From: Planctomycetota bacterium
Lineage (GTDB): Bacteria; Planctomycetota; J058
Direction: 5' to 3'
Length of the DNA: 64,000 nt
Assembly: GCA_023954375.1 (NCBI GenBank)
Contig: JAMLIC010000009.1
Location: 165,410 to 229,409, forward strand
How positions within the stretch are numbered: the stretch's first letter is position 1; each line of letters starts with the position of its first letter. The notes beneath the pieces are model-generated. The model saw only the letters and a list, made by a program, of their open reading frames with translations, did no database searches and had not been told where the DNA came from. Positions 8,379-18,166 of the stretch are shown here, one piece after another. A program made the position numbers and the translations under genes.

Positions 8379-10778
8379 GTGAGCCACGACGCGCTCGCGC
8401 CGACCGCCCCCCTGACGCCCGACGAGGGCGGCCGGGCGCCCGACCGGATCGGGCCCTACCGGGTCGTCCGCCGGCGCCGCCGGCGGCATGGGCGCGGTCT
8501 TCCTCGTCGAGGACCCCGCCACGGGGGCCCGGCGCGCGCTCAAGGCGCTCCCCGCCGGCGCGCCGCTCGACGCCCGCCTGCGCTTCCGGCGCGAGGGGGA
8601 GGCCATGGCGCGGGTCGACGACCACCCGGCCGTCGTGCGCGTCCACTCGGCCGGCGAGGCGGACGGCCGCGCCTACCTGCTCATGGACGCGGTCACGGGC
8701 GGCGACCTGCACGCGCGCCTCGCGCGGGGCCCGCTGCCGCCCGACGAGGTCCTGCGCCTCGGGCGGACCCTCGCGCGCGGCCTGGCGCACGTCCACGCCC
8801 GCGGGGTGCTCCACCGCGACCTCAAGCCGCACAACGTGCTCTTCGACGAGGCGGGCGCGCCGCGGCTCGTGGACTTCGGCCTGGCGCAGGTGGCGCAGGC
8901 GGAGCGGCTGACGGAGACGGGGACGCTCCTCGGGACGCCCGCCTACATGGCCCCCGAGCAGGCGGACGCTCGCCCCACGGACGAGCGCACGGACGTGTAC
9001 GGCCTGGGCGCGCTCCTCTACCACACGCCCCTCACGGGCCGGCCGCCCTTCCAGGGCGGCTCGACGGTGGCCGTCCTGGCGCAGGTCCTCGAGCGCGAGC
9101 CGACGCCGCCGTCCGCGCTCGTCCCCGGCGTGCCGCCGGCCCTCGAGCAGGTGGTCCTGGAGGGCGCTGGCCAAGGCCCCGGCGGCGCGCTTCGCGTCGG
9201 CGGCGCTGGCGGACGCGCTCGACGCGCCGTAGGGCGCCGCCGCGGCGGCGCGCCGCGCCTGGCGCTCGGCGGCCTCGGCGCGCCTCGGCGCTCGCGGCCG
9301 CCCTCGCCGGGCGGCCCGCCCCGCCGCCCGCCCCGGTGATCGCCGACGCCCCTCCGCCCGCGCCGCCGGCGTCCCCGCCGGCGCTCGACGAGGCGCGGCT
9401 CGAGGCCTGCCTGCTCGCCGAGGACGCCGCGGGCGGCCTCGCGGACCTCGAGGCGGCGTGGACGGCCGGGGCCCGCGGCGAGGAGGTGCTCGTCTGGGCC
9501 GCGGCCCTCGCGCTCGTCGGCGACGACGCGGCCGCCGCCGCCCGCTGGGCCGAGCGGGGCCAGGACGAGGGCGCGGCCTGGGTGGCGGCGGCGCGCTGGG
9601 CCGTCGCCTCCCGGGCCGTGCCGGCCCCGGTCGGGCCCTGGGAGCGGGCCGCGGTCGCCGAGGCCGAGGCGGCCCGCCAGGCGCTGGCGAGGTGGCAGGT
9701 CACCGGCGACTCCCTGGGCAGCGTCCGGGCGCTCCGCCGGCACATCGCGCCGCCTGGCCCCGCCCCGCGGCCGATCGCCCTGGCGCTGGGAGTCCGAGCG
9801 CAGCGGACGCTGTGCGAGCGGCGCGGCGAGGTGCTGAGCGTGCTCTCGAGCCTGCGGCGAGACGCGCCCGGCATGTCCGAGTTCGACGAGACGCTCGCGG
9901 CCGCGCGCGCGCTCGCGCCGGGGTCGCGCCCCGAGCGCGCCCTGGGCGTCCTCTGGGCCGTGCAGGCCGTCTGGCGCGAGGTCCGCAAGCGGACGAGCGG
10001 CCCGCGGGACCATCTCTTCGACGCGACCGTCGAGGCGTGGGTGGACGCCCTCGACCCGGCCTCGCGCGACGCCTGGGTCCGCGGCCTGCACGCGGCGGGC
10101 ATCCTGGGGTCGTCGGCGGCCCTCGCGGAGATCACGCCCGAACGCCACGACGAGCTGTTCGAGCGCATGGTGGCCCTCGTCGAGGACCCGGCGGAGCAGG
10201 CGCGGATCCCCAGCGGGATCCTCGAGGCCACCTTCCGCGCGCGCGCGGAGGAGCACCGCTGCCAGTTCGCCCTCTGGCGCTGCTGGGAGGCGCGCGGGGG
10301 TGAGGAGGAGGCCGCGCGGGCGCAGGCGCTCGTCCGAGCGGCCGACGAGGCCAGGGCCGCCGGTGTGCAAGCGCGGTTCCGCGTGGCCCGCCTCCTCCTG
10401 CTGGGCGAGCTGGACGAGGCCGAGGAGGCCCTCCGGCAGCTCGACGACAGGGGCTGGCGGCCGCAGCTCGAGGTCGAGCTGGCCCTCCTCCGCGGCGACG
10501 CGGACCGGGCGCGCGCCGCGCTCGAGCTCTTGCGCCCGGGCCTCGACGCGAGCCTCGAGCCGGTCGTCGACATGTGCCTGCGGGCGCACCTGGCCGCGCT
10601 CGAGGGCCGCTTCGACGAGGCGCGGGAGCTGCTGGCCCCGTTCGCCGCGGCGGGCGCGCCGCGGGTCAACCTCCCCTGGCGGGGCGGACCCGCGACCGCG
10701 GAGCTCGTCGAGGCGCTCGCCCGGGGCGCGCCCCCGACCCGCCCGTTCGTGAAGCCCGCCCAGGAGGCGCCCCGGTGA
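8379..10778 (+). CDS. Receptor-like Ser/Thr protein kinase, split by apparent frameshifts
   Basis: The product is spread over three frames. The N-terminus up to GPYRVVR (8379-~8475) is in the start frame. The kinase core (8488-9163) is shifted: GGMGAVFLVEDP, ALKALP with the catalytic Lys, HRDLKPHNVLF, DFGLA, GTPAYMAPEQA, DVYGLGALLYH. The last kinase helix (ALAKAPAARFASAALADALD, from 9164) is in the third frame and would stop at 9230-9232. The remainder, from about 9290 to the stop at 10778, returns to the first frame. It carries a hydrophobic stretch (ALAAALAG), a Pro-rich stalk and ~480 helical residues probably acting as the sensor domain. The C-terminal part is homologous to that of the next gene (compare LPWR near both ends). 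Breaks lie in GC-rich tracts, so consensus indels are as likely as gene decay. Confidence 0.72.
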   Translation: MSHDALAPTAPLTPDEGGRAPDRIGPYRVVRRRRRRHGRGLPRRGPRHGGPARAQGAPRRRAARRPPALPARGGGHGAGRRPPGRRARPLGRRGGRPRLPAHGRGHGRRPARAPRAGPAAARRGPAPRADPRARPGARPRPRGAPPRPQAAQRALRRGGRAAARGLRPGAGGAGGAADGDGDAPRDARLHGPRAGGRSPHGRAHGRVRPGRAPLPHAPHGPAALPGRLDGGRPGAGPRARADAAVRARPRRAAGPRAGGPGGRWPRPRRRASRRRRWRTRSTRRRAPPRRRAAPGARRPRRASALAAALAGRPAPPPAPVIADAPPPAPPASPPALDEARLEACLLAEDAAGGLADLEAAWTAGARGEEVLVWAAALALVGDDAAAAARWAERGQDEGAAWVAAARWAVASRAVPAPVGPWERAAVAEAEAARQALARWQVTGDSLGSVRALRRHIAPPGPAPRPIALALGVRAQRTLCERRGEVLSVLSSLRRDAPGMSEFDETLAAARALAPGSRPERALGVLWAVQAVWREVRKRTSGPRDHLFDATVEAWVDALDPASRDAWVRGLHAAGILGSSAALAEITPERHDELFERMVALVEDPAEQARIPSGILEATFRARAEEHRCQFALWRCWEARGGEEEAARAQALVRAADEARAAGVQARFRVARLLLLGELDEAEEALRQLDDRGWRPQLEVELALLRGDADRARAALELLRPGLDASLEPVVDMCLRAHLAALEGRFDEARELLAPFAAAGAPRVNLPWRGGPATAELVEALARGAPPTRPFVKPAQEAPR

Positions 10779-13142
10779 GCCGCCCCCCGCGCGTCCCCGG
10801 CCACCGGCTCCTCGAGCGCCTCGGCGAGGGCGGCATGGGCGCCGTGTGGCTCGCCGAGGACGAGCGCACCGGCGCCCGGCGCGCCGTGAAGGTCCTCGCC
10901 GCGGGCGCCGACGCGGAGCTGCGCCTGCGCTTCCGGCGCGAGGCGGAGGCCATGGCGCGCGTCGACGGCCACCCGCACGTCGTGCGCGTCCACGCGGCGG
11001 GCGAGGGGCCGGACGGCTGCTGGATCGTCATGGACCTCGCCGAGGGCGGCGACCTCGCCGGCCGCCTGCGCCGGGGCCCGCTGCCGCCGGACGAGGCGCT
11101 CGCCCTCGGGCGGGCGCTCGCGCGGGCGCTGGCGCACGTCCACGCGCACGGCGTGCTCCACCGCGACCTCAAGCCCGCCAACGTGCTGTTCGACGCCGCC
11201 GGCGCGCCGAGGCTGGTCGACTTCGGCCTGGCCACGGTCGCGGGGGCCGAGCGCCTCACGCGGACGGGCGCCGTGCTCGGCACGCCGGTCTACATGGCGC
11301 CAGAGCAGGCGCTCGGGCGGCCCAGCGACGAGCGGGCGGACGTCTACGGCCTGGGCGCCGTGCTCTACCACGCGCTGACGGGGCGCCCGCCCGTGCCCCA
11401 GGGCGCGCTCGTCGCGGTGCTCGCGGACGTCGTCGAGCGCCGGCCGACGCCGCCGAGCGCGGTCGCGCCAGCGACCGCGCCCGCCCTCGCGGCCGCCGTC
11501 ATGCGCGCGCTCGCCAAGGCGCCGGAGGAGCGCTTCCCGTCGGCCGCCGCCTTCGCGGACGCCCTCGAGGGAGGCGCGGCCGCGGCGCCCTCGCGCCCCG
11601 CCGCGGGCTCGTGTGGGCGGCGGCCGGCGCCGCCGCGCTCGCCGGCGCCGCGGCCGCGCTCGCGTCTCCGCCGGCCCGCGCCCGGCCGGCCTCGCGCCGG
11701 CGCCCGGCCCCGCGGCGCCCACCACGGAGGCGGCCGAGGGCGCGCCGCTCGACCTCGCGCGCCTCGGGCGCGCCCTGCTCGACGACGACCCGGCCGACGG
11801 CCTGGCCTACCTCGGCGAGCGGCCAGCGGCCGCGGTCACTGACGATGAGCCCCGGGCCTGGGCAGCCGCGCTCCTGCTCCTCTCCGACGACCCGCGGGCG
11901 GCCGCGCGCTGGGAGGCCGACCGCGGAGCCGGCGTCGGCGCCGCCTGGCTCCGCGCCGCGCTCCGGCGCGCGAAGGGGGCCTCCGGCGCGGGGCCGGAGG
12001 ACGGCGCGCTGGCCGCCTTCGACGCCGCCGTCGCCGGGCTGGGCGGCTGGACGTTCACGGAGGCCGAGGCGGGCGGCCATGAGCGGGTCCGGCGCGCGCT
12101 GGCCGCGCCGGGCCTCGTCCTCGAGGCGGCGGCCGACGGCCGCCGCCTCGCCGCCGACGGGCCGGTGCGGCGCGCCCTGGCCGTCCGCGCGCAGCGCGCG
12201 CTGTGCGAGGTCTGGCTGCAGCTCCTGGCGGCGATCGACCTCACCCGCCAGGGCCCGGCGCCCGTGACCGCGCTCCTCGCGGCCGCGGTCGACCTCGAGC
12301 CGGCGAGCCGGCCCGGCCTCGGGCTCCGCCTGCTCCAGGCGCATCAGCGAGGTCGAGTCGACGCCGACGAGGTGGCCGTCCTCTCCCGGGTGACGCCGGC
12401 GGCCGGGCGCTACGACTGGCTCCCCGGGCTCCAGGCGGGCGTGCTCCTGGCCCTCATGTCGACCGTGGAGCTCGAGGACGAGCCCCTGGAGCGGATCCAG
12501 GCGCGCTGGGCGTCCTTCCGCGCGCTGGCGCACCCTCACGGGGAGCTCGACGCGGCGGGGCGGGTGCGCGCCGGGGGGGACGCCCTCCGCCGGTCGGCGA
12601 TGCGCGAGCTGGTCCGGCACGCCTCCATCCAGCGCAGCGAGGCGCTCCTGCGCCACCTCCTGCGCGCCCACGGCGCCCCGGGGGGGCCCGGCGACCTCCT
12701 CGCGGCGGCGCGGGAGGCCGCCGAGGCGCTCGACCCCCAGGACTCACGCCACCCCGCCCACCGCGCGCGGGTGCACCTCCTCGAAGGGGACGCGGCGGCG
12801 GCCCTGGCGGTCGTCGAGCGCTCCCGCCTCGGAGCCACGTCGCGGCGCGCGTTCGGGCTCGAGGCGGCCGTCGTCCGGGGCGACGCGGCCGACCTGCGCG
12901 CGCGCCTCGAGGCGCTCGACGACGAGCCGGGCCTCGTCCGCTGCTGGCGGGCGCTCCTGGCCGCCCTCGAGGGGGACCCGGCCTCCGAGCGGCTCCTGGA
13001 CGACGCGCAGCCGAATGACCGGCAGCGCCGCGACGTGCTGCCGATCCTGCCCTGGCGCCGCCCCGAGGAGACCCGCCGCCTCGTGCGGGCGATCCTCGAC
13101 GGGCGCTGGTCGCCCGGGGCGGCGCCGCTCGCGCCGCCCTGA
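10775..13142 (+). CDS. Receptor-like Ser/Thr protein kinase, paralogue of the preceding gene, frameshifted around its membrane segment
   Basis: GTG start inside the upstream stop (GTGA). The kinase domain is intact in one frame from the start to ~11580: LGEGGMGAVWLAEDE, AVKVLA, HRDLKPANVLF, DFGLA, GTPVYMAPEQA. The membrane segment GLVWAAAGAAALAGAAAALA lies in a second frame (~11605-11670). The ~470-residue extracytoplasmic helical domain, from LAPAPGPAAPTTEAAEG to the stop, lies in a third (~11690-13142). Two indels therefore flank the transmembrane region. The C-terminal domain aligns with that of the preceding kinase (RAWAAALLLLSDDPRAAARW versus VLVWAAALALVGDDAAAAARW). The pair is a tandem duplication. 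Confidence 0.75.
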
Positions 13143-13162
13143 TCACAGGTCGTGGCCATCGC

Positions 13163-14698
13163 TCACACCGGCGTCGGCGCCGGCGCGCCCGCCCCGGCGA
13201 GCACCTGCGAGATCGCGTCGACGACCTCCTGCGGGCTCGCGTAGCGGTCCTCGCGCCGCTTGCGCGTCAGCTTGCGCACGACGCGCGCGAGGTCCTCGCT
13301 CAGGTCGTGCCGGACCGCGCGCGGGTCGGGGACCTCCTCGAGGATGTGCCGGACGAGGATCGCCCCCTGCGACTTGCCGGTGAACGGCACCTTGCCGGTG
13401 GTGAGCTGGAAGAGCGTGATCCCGAGCGAGTAGAGGTCGCTCCTGACGTCGAGCTCCTCCTCGCCGCGCGCCTGCTCGGGCGAGATGTAGAAGGGCGTGC
13501 CGACGGTCGTCCCGGCGATCGTCACCGTCCCCTCGTCGGGGTCGTCGAGGAGCTTGACGATCCCGAAGTCGACGAGCTTGGCGACCCCCTCGGGCGTGAC
13601 GATCACGTTCTCGGGCTTCACGTCGCGGTGGACGAGCCCGGCGCCCGACGTGGCGCCGAGGCCGCGCGCGATCTGGAGGCACAGCTCGAGGGCGCGCCGC
13701 TCGGGGAGGCAGGTCTCGCGCTTGAGCAGCTTGTCGAGCGTCTCGCCCTCGACGAACTCGAGCGCCAGGTAGTAGTAGTCCTCGCTGCCGCCGAAGTCGT
13801 AGGCGCGGACGACGTTGTCGTGCTCGATCCGCATGAGCGCCATGGCCTCGCGCTTGAAGCGCTCGAGGTACTGCGTCTTGGCCGACAGGCGCAGGGGGAG
13901 GATCTTCAGCGCCGTCATGCGGTTCGAGGTCACGTGGCGCGCCTTGTAGACGACGCCCATGGCCCCCTTGCCCAGCTCGCGCACGATCTCGTAGCCGTAG
14001 ATCGGGCAGTCCTCGGGGGCGATCTCGCCCGTCTCGCTGGCCGACCGCAGGGCGTCCGGCCGCCGGAGGTCGGCGCGGGTCTGCTCGAGCTCCTCGCCGC
14101 CGCTCCAGCCCTTCTCCGACTCGACCACGAGCGGCTTCGGCGGCGCCGGCGGCCGGGCGGGCGGGGGGAAGGCGCCGTCCGTCGCGGCGAGGTCGAACGC
14201 GGCGCGCACGCGCGCGGCCTGGTCGGCGTCGAACTGCGGCCCGATCCGCTCGAGCAGGGCGATCAGCCCGTCGACGCGCGCCTTGCGCGCCGGCGCCAGG
14301 ACCTGGTCCACCCGCTCGTAGAGCCCCGGGACCTGCTCCGGCCGCGCGAGCCCCGTCTGCACGAGCCGCGCGCCGAGCGCCTCGCGGAAGCCCTCGCGCC
14401 GCACCTCCTCGAAGAGCGCGCGCAGGGCGTCGACCTCGCCCAGGCCCTCGGCGAAGGCCAGGCGGGCGAGGAGCCGCTCGCGCTCGACGCGCTCGACGAC
14501 GAGCACGTTCTTGCGCACGGCCTCGAGGTCGGCCGCGGGCACCAGGTAGCGGTTGCCGAGCGCCTTGCGGAGCGAGAGGTCCTGGCCGGCGCGCCAGGCG
14601 GCGGCCATGTCCCGGACGGCGATCCACAGCGCCTCCGGGCTGACCGCCTCCTCCTTGAGGAGGAGCCGCCCCGTGACGACGTCCCCGTAGCTCGGCAT
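13163..14698 (-). CDS. Ser/Thr protein kinase with an N-terminal helical domain
   Basis: 511 residues, intact. Residues 1-~230 form a helical domain with two similar halves (VTGRLLLKEEAVSPEALWIAV and RLVQTGLARPEQVPGLYERV), of a type seen as an N-terminal module in other bacterial kinases. The Hanks kinase follows: GYEIVRELGKGAMGVVYKAR, TALKILPL with the catalytic Lys, LVHRDVKPENVIV, LVDFGIVKL, GTTVGTPFYISPEQARG, DLYSLGITLFQLTTG. No membrane segment is seen, so a cytoplasmic kinase is predicted. It converges with the tandem kinase gene (20 nt between stops). A TATACT -10 candidate lies on the minus strand at 14743-14748. Confidence 0.9.
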   Translation of the reverse strand: MPSYGDVVTGRLLLKEEAVSPEALWIAVRDMAAAWRAGQDLSLRKALGNRYLVPAADLEAVRKNVLVVERVERERLLARLAFAEGLGEVDALRALFEEVRREGFREALGARLVQTGLARPEQVPGLYERVDQVLAPARKARVDGLIALLERIGPQFDADQAARVRAAFDLAATDGAFPPPARPPAPPKPLVVESEKGWSGGEELEQTRADLRRPDALRSASETGEIAPEDCPIYGYEIVRELGKGAMGVVYKARHVTSNRMTALKILPLRLSAKTQYLERFKREAMALMRIEHDNVVRAYDFGGSEDYYYLALEFVEGETLDKLLKRETCLPERRALELCLQIARGLGATSGAGLVHRDVKPENVIVTPEGVAKLVDFGIVKLLDDPDEGTVTIAGTTVGTPFYISPEQARGEEELDVRSDLYSLGITLFQLTTGKVPFTGKSQGAILVRHILEEVPDPRAVRHDLSEDLARVVRKLTRKRREDRYASPQEVVDAISQVLAGAGAPAPTPV

Positions 14699-14800
14699 CC
14701 CCTGGCCGCCCCGGGGTCGGCGCCCACCGCCCCCGGGGGGAGAGTATACCGGCCGCGGGCGCCGGCTCGCCCCTCCCGGCGGCGCGCCGGGGCCGGCCTG

Positions 14801-15694
14801 CTACCTGGGCAGGGCGTCGATCAGCCCCCGCCCGCGCGGCGGCGGGGGCGGCGGCGGCGCGGCGACCTCGTCCAGGGCGCTCGTCCCCAGGAAGCGCTCG
14901 AAGCGGCCGGTCACCGCGTCGTGGCGCTCGGGCGCGGCGACGACGACCGCGCGCGCGCCGCGGTGCCTGGCGTCCTCGTCGGCGGTCACGACCGGCACGC
15001 CGCGCCGGCGCAGCCGCTCGACCAGCTGGCCGTTGTTCCCCCGCGTCCCGCCGCCCGGGGTGTGGGTCGACACGAGCCGCCGCCGGGCGTCGCCGGCGAC
15101 CCAGCGCTCGAAGGCGTCGAGCTCGCCGTAGAGGCCGTCGTGCAGCCACACCTCGCGCACGTCGACGCCGCCGCGGTCGAGCGCGCGGGCGATCACCTTG
15201 TAGCCGCCGCTGTGCCCCGAGAGGACGACCGTCCCCGGCGCGGCGCCCTCCGGGACGACGCCCTCGCGCGCGAGCAGCTCGAGCGCCTCGGCGAGGAAGC
15301 GCCGCAGCCCGTCGCGGTCCTCGTGGCGCCCGCCGGCGCTGTCGGCCGCGCGCAGCGGCCCCTGCGGGGCGATGAGGATCGCCGCCCGGCCGGAGCCGGC
15401 GAGCTGCTCGCGCAGGCGCCGCGTCTCGACGCTGCTGACCGTCTCGCCGCGGTGGCCGTGGTAGTGCACGACGATGTCGACCTCCTGCCCCGGCCGGTGG
15501 CCGGCCGGGACGAACACCAGCACGCGGTCGTCGCGGTACTGCGGCCGCGAGGCGTGCGGGAACGGCGCCGTGCGCAGGCGGACGACCGCCGTGCGGCCGG
15601 AGGGCTCCTCGCGCCAGGTCACCTGCGCGCGCGCCTCGCCGGGGAGGGTCAGGGTGAGGAGCGCGCCCATGCAGGCCGCGAGACGGAGGGTCAT
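14801..15694 (-). CDS. Secreted alpha/beta-hydrolase-like protein
   Basis: 297 residues with a signal peptide (MTLRLAACMGALLTLTLPGEARA, cleavage after ARA). The mature part has the serine-hydrolase pattern: VVHYHGHRGETVSS may supply the oxyanion-hole strand, VLSGHSGGYKVIARAL is the nucleophile elbow (GHSGG), and a His near the C-terminus (APERHDAVTG) could complete the triad. The end is Pro/Arg-rich. The substrate is unknown. The ATG start at 15694 fits the signal peptide; the frame stays open upstream without homology. Confidence 0.72.
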   Translation of the reverse strand: MTLRLAACMGALLTLTLPGEARAQVTWREEPSGRTAVVRLRTAPFPHASRPQYRDDRVLVFVPAGHRPGQEVDIVVHYHGHRGETVSSVETRRLREQLAGSGRAAILIAPQGPLRAADSAGGRHEDRDGLRRFLAEALELLAREGVVPEGAAPGTVVLSGHSGGYKVIARALDRGGVDVREVWLHDGLYGELDAFERWVAGDARRRLVSTHTPGGGTRGNNGQLVERLRRRGVPVVTADEDARHRGARAVVVAAPERHDAVTGRFERFLGTSALDEVAAPPPPPPPRGRGLIDALPR

Positions 15695-15972
15695 GGCCGG
15701 GTCCGAGCAACCGGCGGGCCCCGTGGCGAGCCGCCGGCGGAGGGCGACTTGTGCGTCGCACGGCCGGCCCCGCGGACCGCCTTTGGACCGCCGAGCCCGA
15801 CGAGCGCGGTGAGAATCGGCCACCGGCGCCCGGGCGCCTGGATCATGTCGTGCGAGGCCCTGGCCTGTTACGTCGTACACCGCACGGCGAGGCGAGGCGG
15901 CGCGCGACGCTCCGCAGCGCCCACCTTCCCCGGCGCCGCCACGATCACACCAGGGCCTGTCCTCGAACCCCG
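15695..15972. other. Gene-free spacer upstream of repeat B
   Basis: Spacer between the start of the secreted hydrolase gene and repeat B. No coding signal, tRNA or clear promoter was found. One CGATCACAC string near 15941 resembles the end of repeat B and may be a decayed fragment. Confidence 0.4.
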
Positions 15973-16184
15973 GACGGCCGAGCCGCCTCCGAGCACACCT
16001 CACCGCGCTTCCGCAGCAGGAGCGTCAGGCGAGGCCGAGGAGGGCGAGGCGGTGCCGCGCGAAGGCGAGGGAAGGCGGCCGCCTGGCCGCCGACCGAGCC
16101 TGAGCGGCCAGGGTGTCGCGCGAAGCGCGACACCCTGGCGAACGGCAGCGCCCGCCATCCTCCGCCGCAGCCGCGATCACACTA
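15973..16184 (-). repeat. Interspersed repeat B, copy at 16 kb, with a 15-bp hairpin
   Basis: Shares long blocks with 42614-42797: GACGGCCGAG at the left end, GAGCACACCTCACC, CGAGGCCGAGGAGGGC, CCGACCGAGCCTGAGCGG, and CAGCGCCCGCCATCCTC at the right. The central hairpin differs from the other copy yet is perfect: GCCAGGGTGTCGCGC (16107-16121), loop GAA, complement at 16125-16139. A second hairpin, GGCGGCC/GGCCGCC (16074-16091), is present in both copies. Read on the minus strand, the element starts with TAG, the stop codon of the neighbouring minus-strand gene, followed by TGTGATCGCGGCTGCGG. Confidence 0.75.
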
Positions 16185-17087
16185 CCCCTTCTTCTTGCCC
16201 CCCGGCGCCCGCATGCGGTCGAGCACCGTCCCGCCCCCGCCCGCCGCGCGCGCCAGGGCGTGGAACTCGCCCTCGAGGACCGCGCGCGCCCAGTGGAGCC
16301 CGAGCGCCACCGGCCAGGTGCCGAAGTAGAAGGCGAGCGTGAAGGCCACGGGGACGGCGACGACCAGCAGCAGGGCGAGCTCGCCCCTGGTGCCGCGGAG
16401 CAGGTCCCAGGTGACGACGGCCCAGATCACGAGGCCATAGGCCAGCGCGAGCATGAGGAGCTTGCTCGCGAACATCCAGAAGCGCGCCCGCGACGAGCGC
16501 GCGCCCGGGCGGTCCGGGTCCCACATGAGGTGGTGCGCGCGGTCGGCGTCCTCGCGCAGGGCGCGGTGGACGGCCGCGACGCCCTCGCCCTCCTGGCGCA
16601 GGGCCTCGAGCATGCGCGGCGGGAAGAGGGCCGCCGCCACGAGCAGGCGCAGCGCGCGCACGAGGAGCGCCGTGCGCGTGACGCCGGTGGCCTCCTCGCA
16701 GCCGCAGCCGAAGACGGCGCAGCCGCCGTAGGAGGCCGCGCACTCCTCCCAGCACTCGGCGTGGTAGAGCGCCCCGCAGCCGCGGCGCGCGCAGCCGACC
16801 GCGCCGGCGCGCGCGACGTCGTCGCGGCAGAAGGGACAGCGCATGGCCTCGCGCACGCGCGCGCGCCGGGGGGGGCGGGGCCCGCGCGCCGCGACCCGCA
16901 CCTGCCGCGGCGCCGGCGCCGCCGCCGGGCCCGGCGCGCGGGTCCGCAACAGGCGGATCTGGAGCCCCGCCGGCGGGGCGGGCGCGGGGGCGGGGTCGGG
17001 CGGCGCCGGGGGCTCGGGGCCCGGGTCGTCGAGCCCCTCGCGCCGGACCGCCGGCCGCACCAGGTCGCCGTCGTCGCCCGTGAGCAC
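16182..17087 (-). CDS. RING-like zinc-binding membrane protein
   Basis: 301 residues. After a Pro/Ala-rich N-terminus comes a cysteine cluster at ~84-130: CPFC, CARRGC, YHAECWEEC, GGCAVFGCGC. The spacing and the His in YHAECW resemble prokaryotic RING/treble-clef fingers. Hydrophobic segments follow (ALLVRALRLLVAAALF, LLMLALAYGLVIWAVVTW, LALLLVVAVPVAFTLAFYF), so the finger is probably cytoplasmic on a membrane-anchored protein. The GTG at 17087 is chosen because GGGGGAG precedes it; an ATG at 16844 right before the finger is an alternative. RING-like fingers can mediate ubiquitin-type ligation or only protein contacts; no conjugation genes are nearby. Confidence 0.62.
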   Translation of the reverse strand: MLTGDDGDLVRPAVRREGLDDPGPEPPAPPDPAPAPAPPAGLQIRLLRTRAPGPAAAPAPRQVRVAARGPRPPRRARVREAMRCPFCRDDVARAGAVGCARRGCGALYHAECWEECAASYGGCAVFGCGCEEATGVTRTALLVRALRLLVAAALFPPRMLEALRQEGEGVAAVHRALREDADRAHHLMWDPDRPGARSSRARFWMFASKLLMLALAYGLVIWAVVTWDLLRGTRGELALLLVVAVPVAFTLAFYFGTWPVALGLHWARAVLEGEFHALARAAGGGGTVLDRMRAPGGKKKG

Positions 17088-17158
17088 GCTCCCCCACCAT
17101 GGCGCCGGCCGCGCCGGCCGGCAAGTCGTCCTCCTCGCGGGGGATGGAGCGGCCCGTC

Positions 17159-17164
17159 TATAAT
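17159..17164 (+). promoter_or_regulatory. Consensus -10 TATAAT of the rsgA / zinc-finger phosphatase operon
   Basis: A perfect TATAAT ends 9 nt before the rsgA ATG at 17174, giving a leader of only two or three bases. No -35 resembling TTGACA is found at the right spacing. It is the only clear promoter upstream of the four closely spaced genes ending at 23037. Confidence 0.7.
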
Positions 17165-17173
17165 GACGGGCTC

Positions 17174-18163
17174 ATGGCGCGGGTCCTCATCCAGGGCACG
17201 GTGACGAAGCTGCTGGGCGGCGCGAGCAGCGTCGACGCCGGGCCGGACGGGGTCTTCACCTGCGACCTGCGCGCCCGCCTGTTCCGCAAGGAGGGCCTGC
17301 GCCTGGCCGTGGGCGACCGCGTCTCGATCGCGCCCACCGACGACCCGGGCGACGCGGGCGAGCCGCCGGGCGGAGAGGGCGGCGTCCGCCGGGCCGTGAT
17401 CGAGGAGGTCGCGCCGCGCCGCTCGGCCCTGCGCCGCGTGCGCGACTTCAAGCGCGACCAGGTGCTCTGCGCCAACGTCGACCGGATCTTCATCGTCGTC
17501 GCCGCGGCCGACCCGCCCTACAAGCGCCCGTTCATCGACCGCCTGCTCGTCGGCGCCGCCCGCGACGAGCTCCCGGCGACGATCGTCGTCAACAAGCTGG
17601 ACCTCGCGGACGACGACGACTACCAGGCCCTGATCGACGAGGACCTCGACGTCTACGCCCGGCTGGGCGTGCCGTCGCTCCGGGTCAGCGCGGCGACGGG
17701 CGAGGGCCTCGACGCCCTGCGCCAGGCCCTGCGCGACCGGATCTCGGCCGTCGTCGGGCCCTCGGGCGTGGGCAAGTCGACGCTCCTCAACGCCGTCTGC
17801 CCGGGGCTCGCGCTGCGCACGGGCGAGGTGAGCGAGGTCGACGGGCGCGGTCGGCACACGACGACCGCGGCCGAGCTCGTGCGCCTCCCGGGCGGCGGCT
17901 TCGTGATCGACACGCCCGGGCTGCGCGCGTTCGGCCTGTGGGACCTCCAGCCCGACGAGCTCCTGATCGGCTTCCAGGAGATCGACGAGGCCGCCGCGGG
18001 CTGCCGGTTCACCAACTGCGGCCACCGCGAGGAGCCGGGCTGCGCCGTGCGCCAGGCCGTCGAGGAGGGCGCCGTCGACGCCGAGCGCTACGCCAGCTTC
18101 CTCAAGCTGCGCGACGAGGTCGAGGCCGAGGCCGCCCTGCGCCAGGCGACGCGGAGGCGCTAG
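17174..18163 (+). CDS. rsgA: Ribosome small-subunit-dependent GTPase RsgA
   Basis: 329 residues. RsgA acts late in 30S ribosome assembly. An N-terminal OB domain (~1-100) precedes a circularly permuted GTPase: NKLD (G4) comes before SAATGEGLDAL (G5), GPSGVGKSTLLN (P-loop), TTTAAEL (G2) and DTPGLRAFGLW (G3). The C-terminal zinc knuckle CRFTNCGHREEPGC is intact. The next gene begins 3 nt after the stop, so rsgA heads a tight operon with the zinc-finger phosphatase. Confidence 0.95.
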   Translation: MARVLIQGTVTKLLGGASSVDAGPDGVFTCDLRARLFRKEGLRLAVGDRVSIAPTDDPGDAGEPPGGEGGVRRAVIEEVAPRRSALRRVRDFKRDQVLCANVDRIFIVVAAADPPYKRPFIDRLLVGAARDELPATIVVNKLDLADDDDYQALIDEDLDVYARLGVPSLRVSAATGEGLDALRQALRDRISAVVGPSGVGKSTLLNAVCPGLALRTGEVSEVDGRGRHTTTAAELVRLPGGGFVIDTPGLRAFGLWDLQPDELLIGFQEIDEAAAGCRFTNCGHREEPGCAVRQAVEEGAVDAERYASFLKLRDEVEAEAALRQATRRR

Positions 18164-18166
18164 CCG

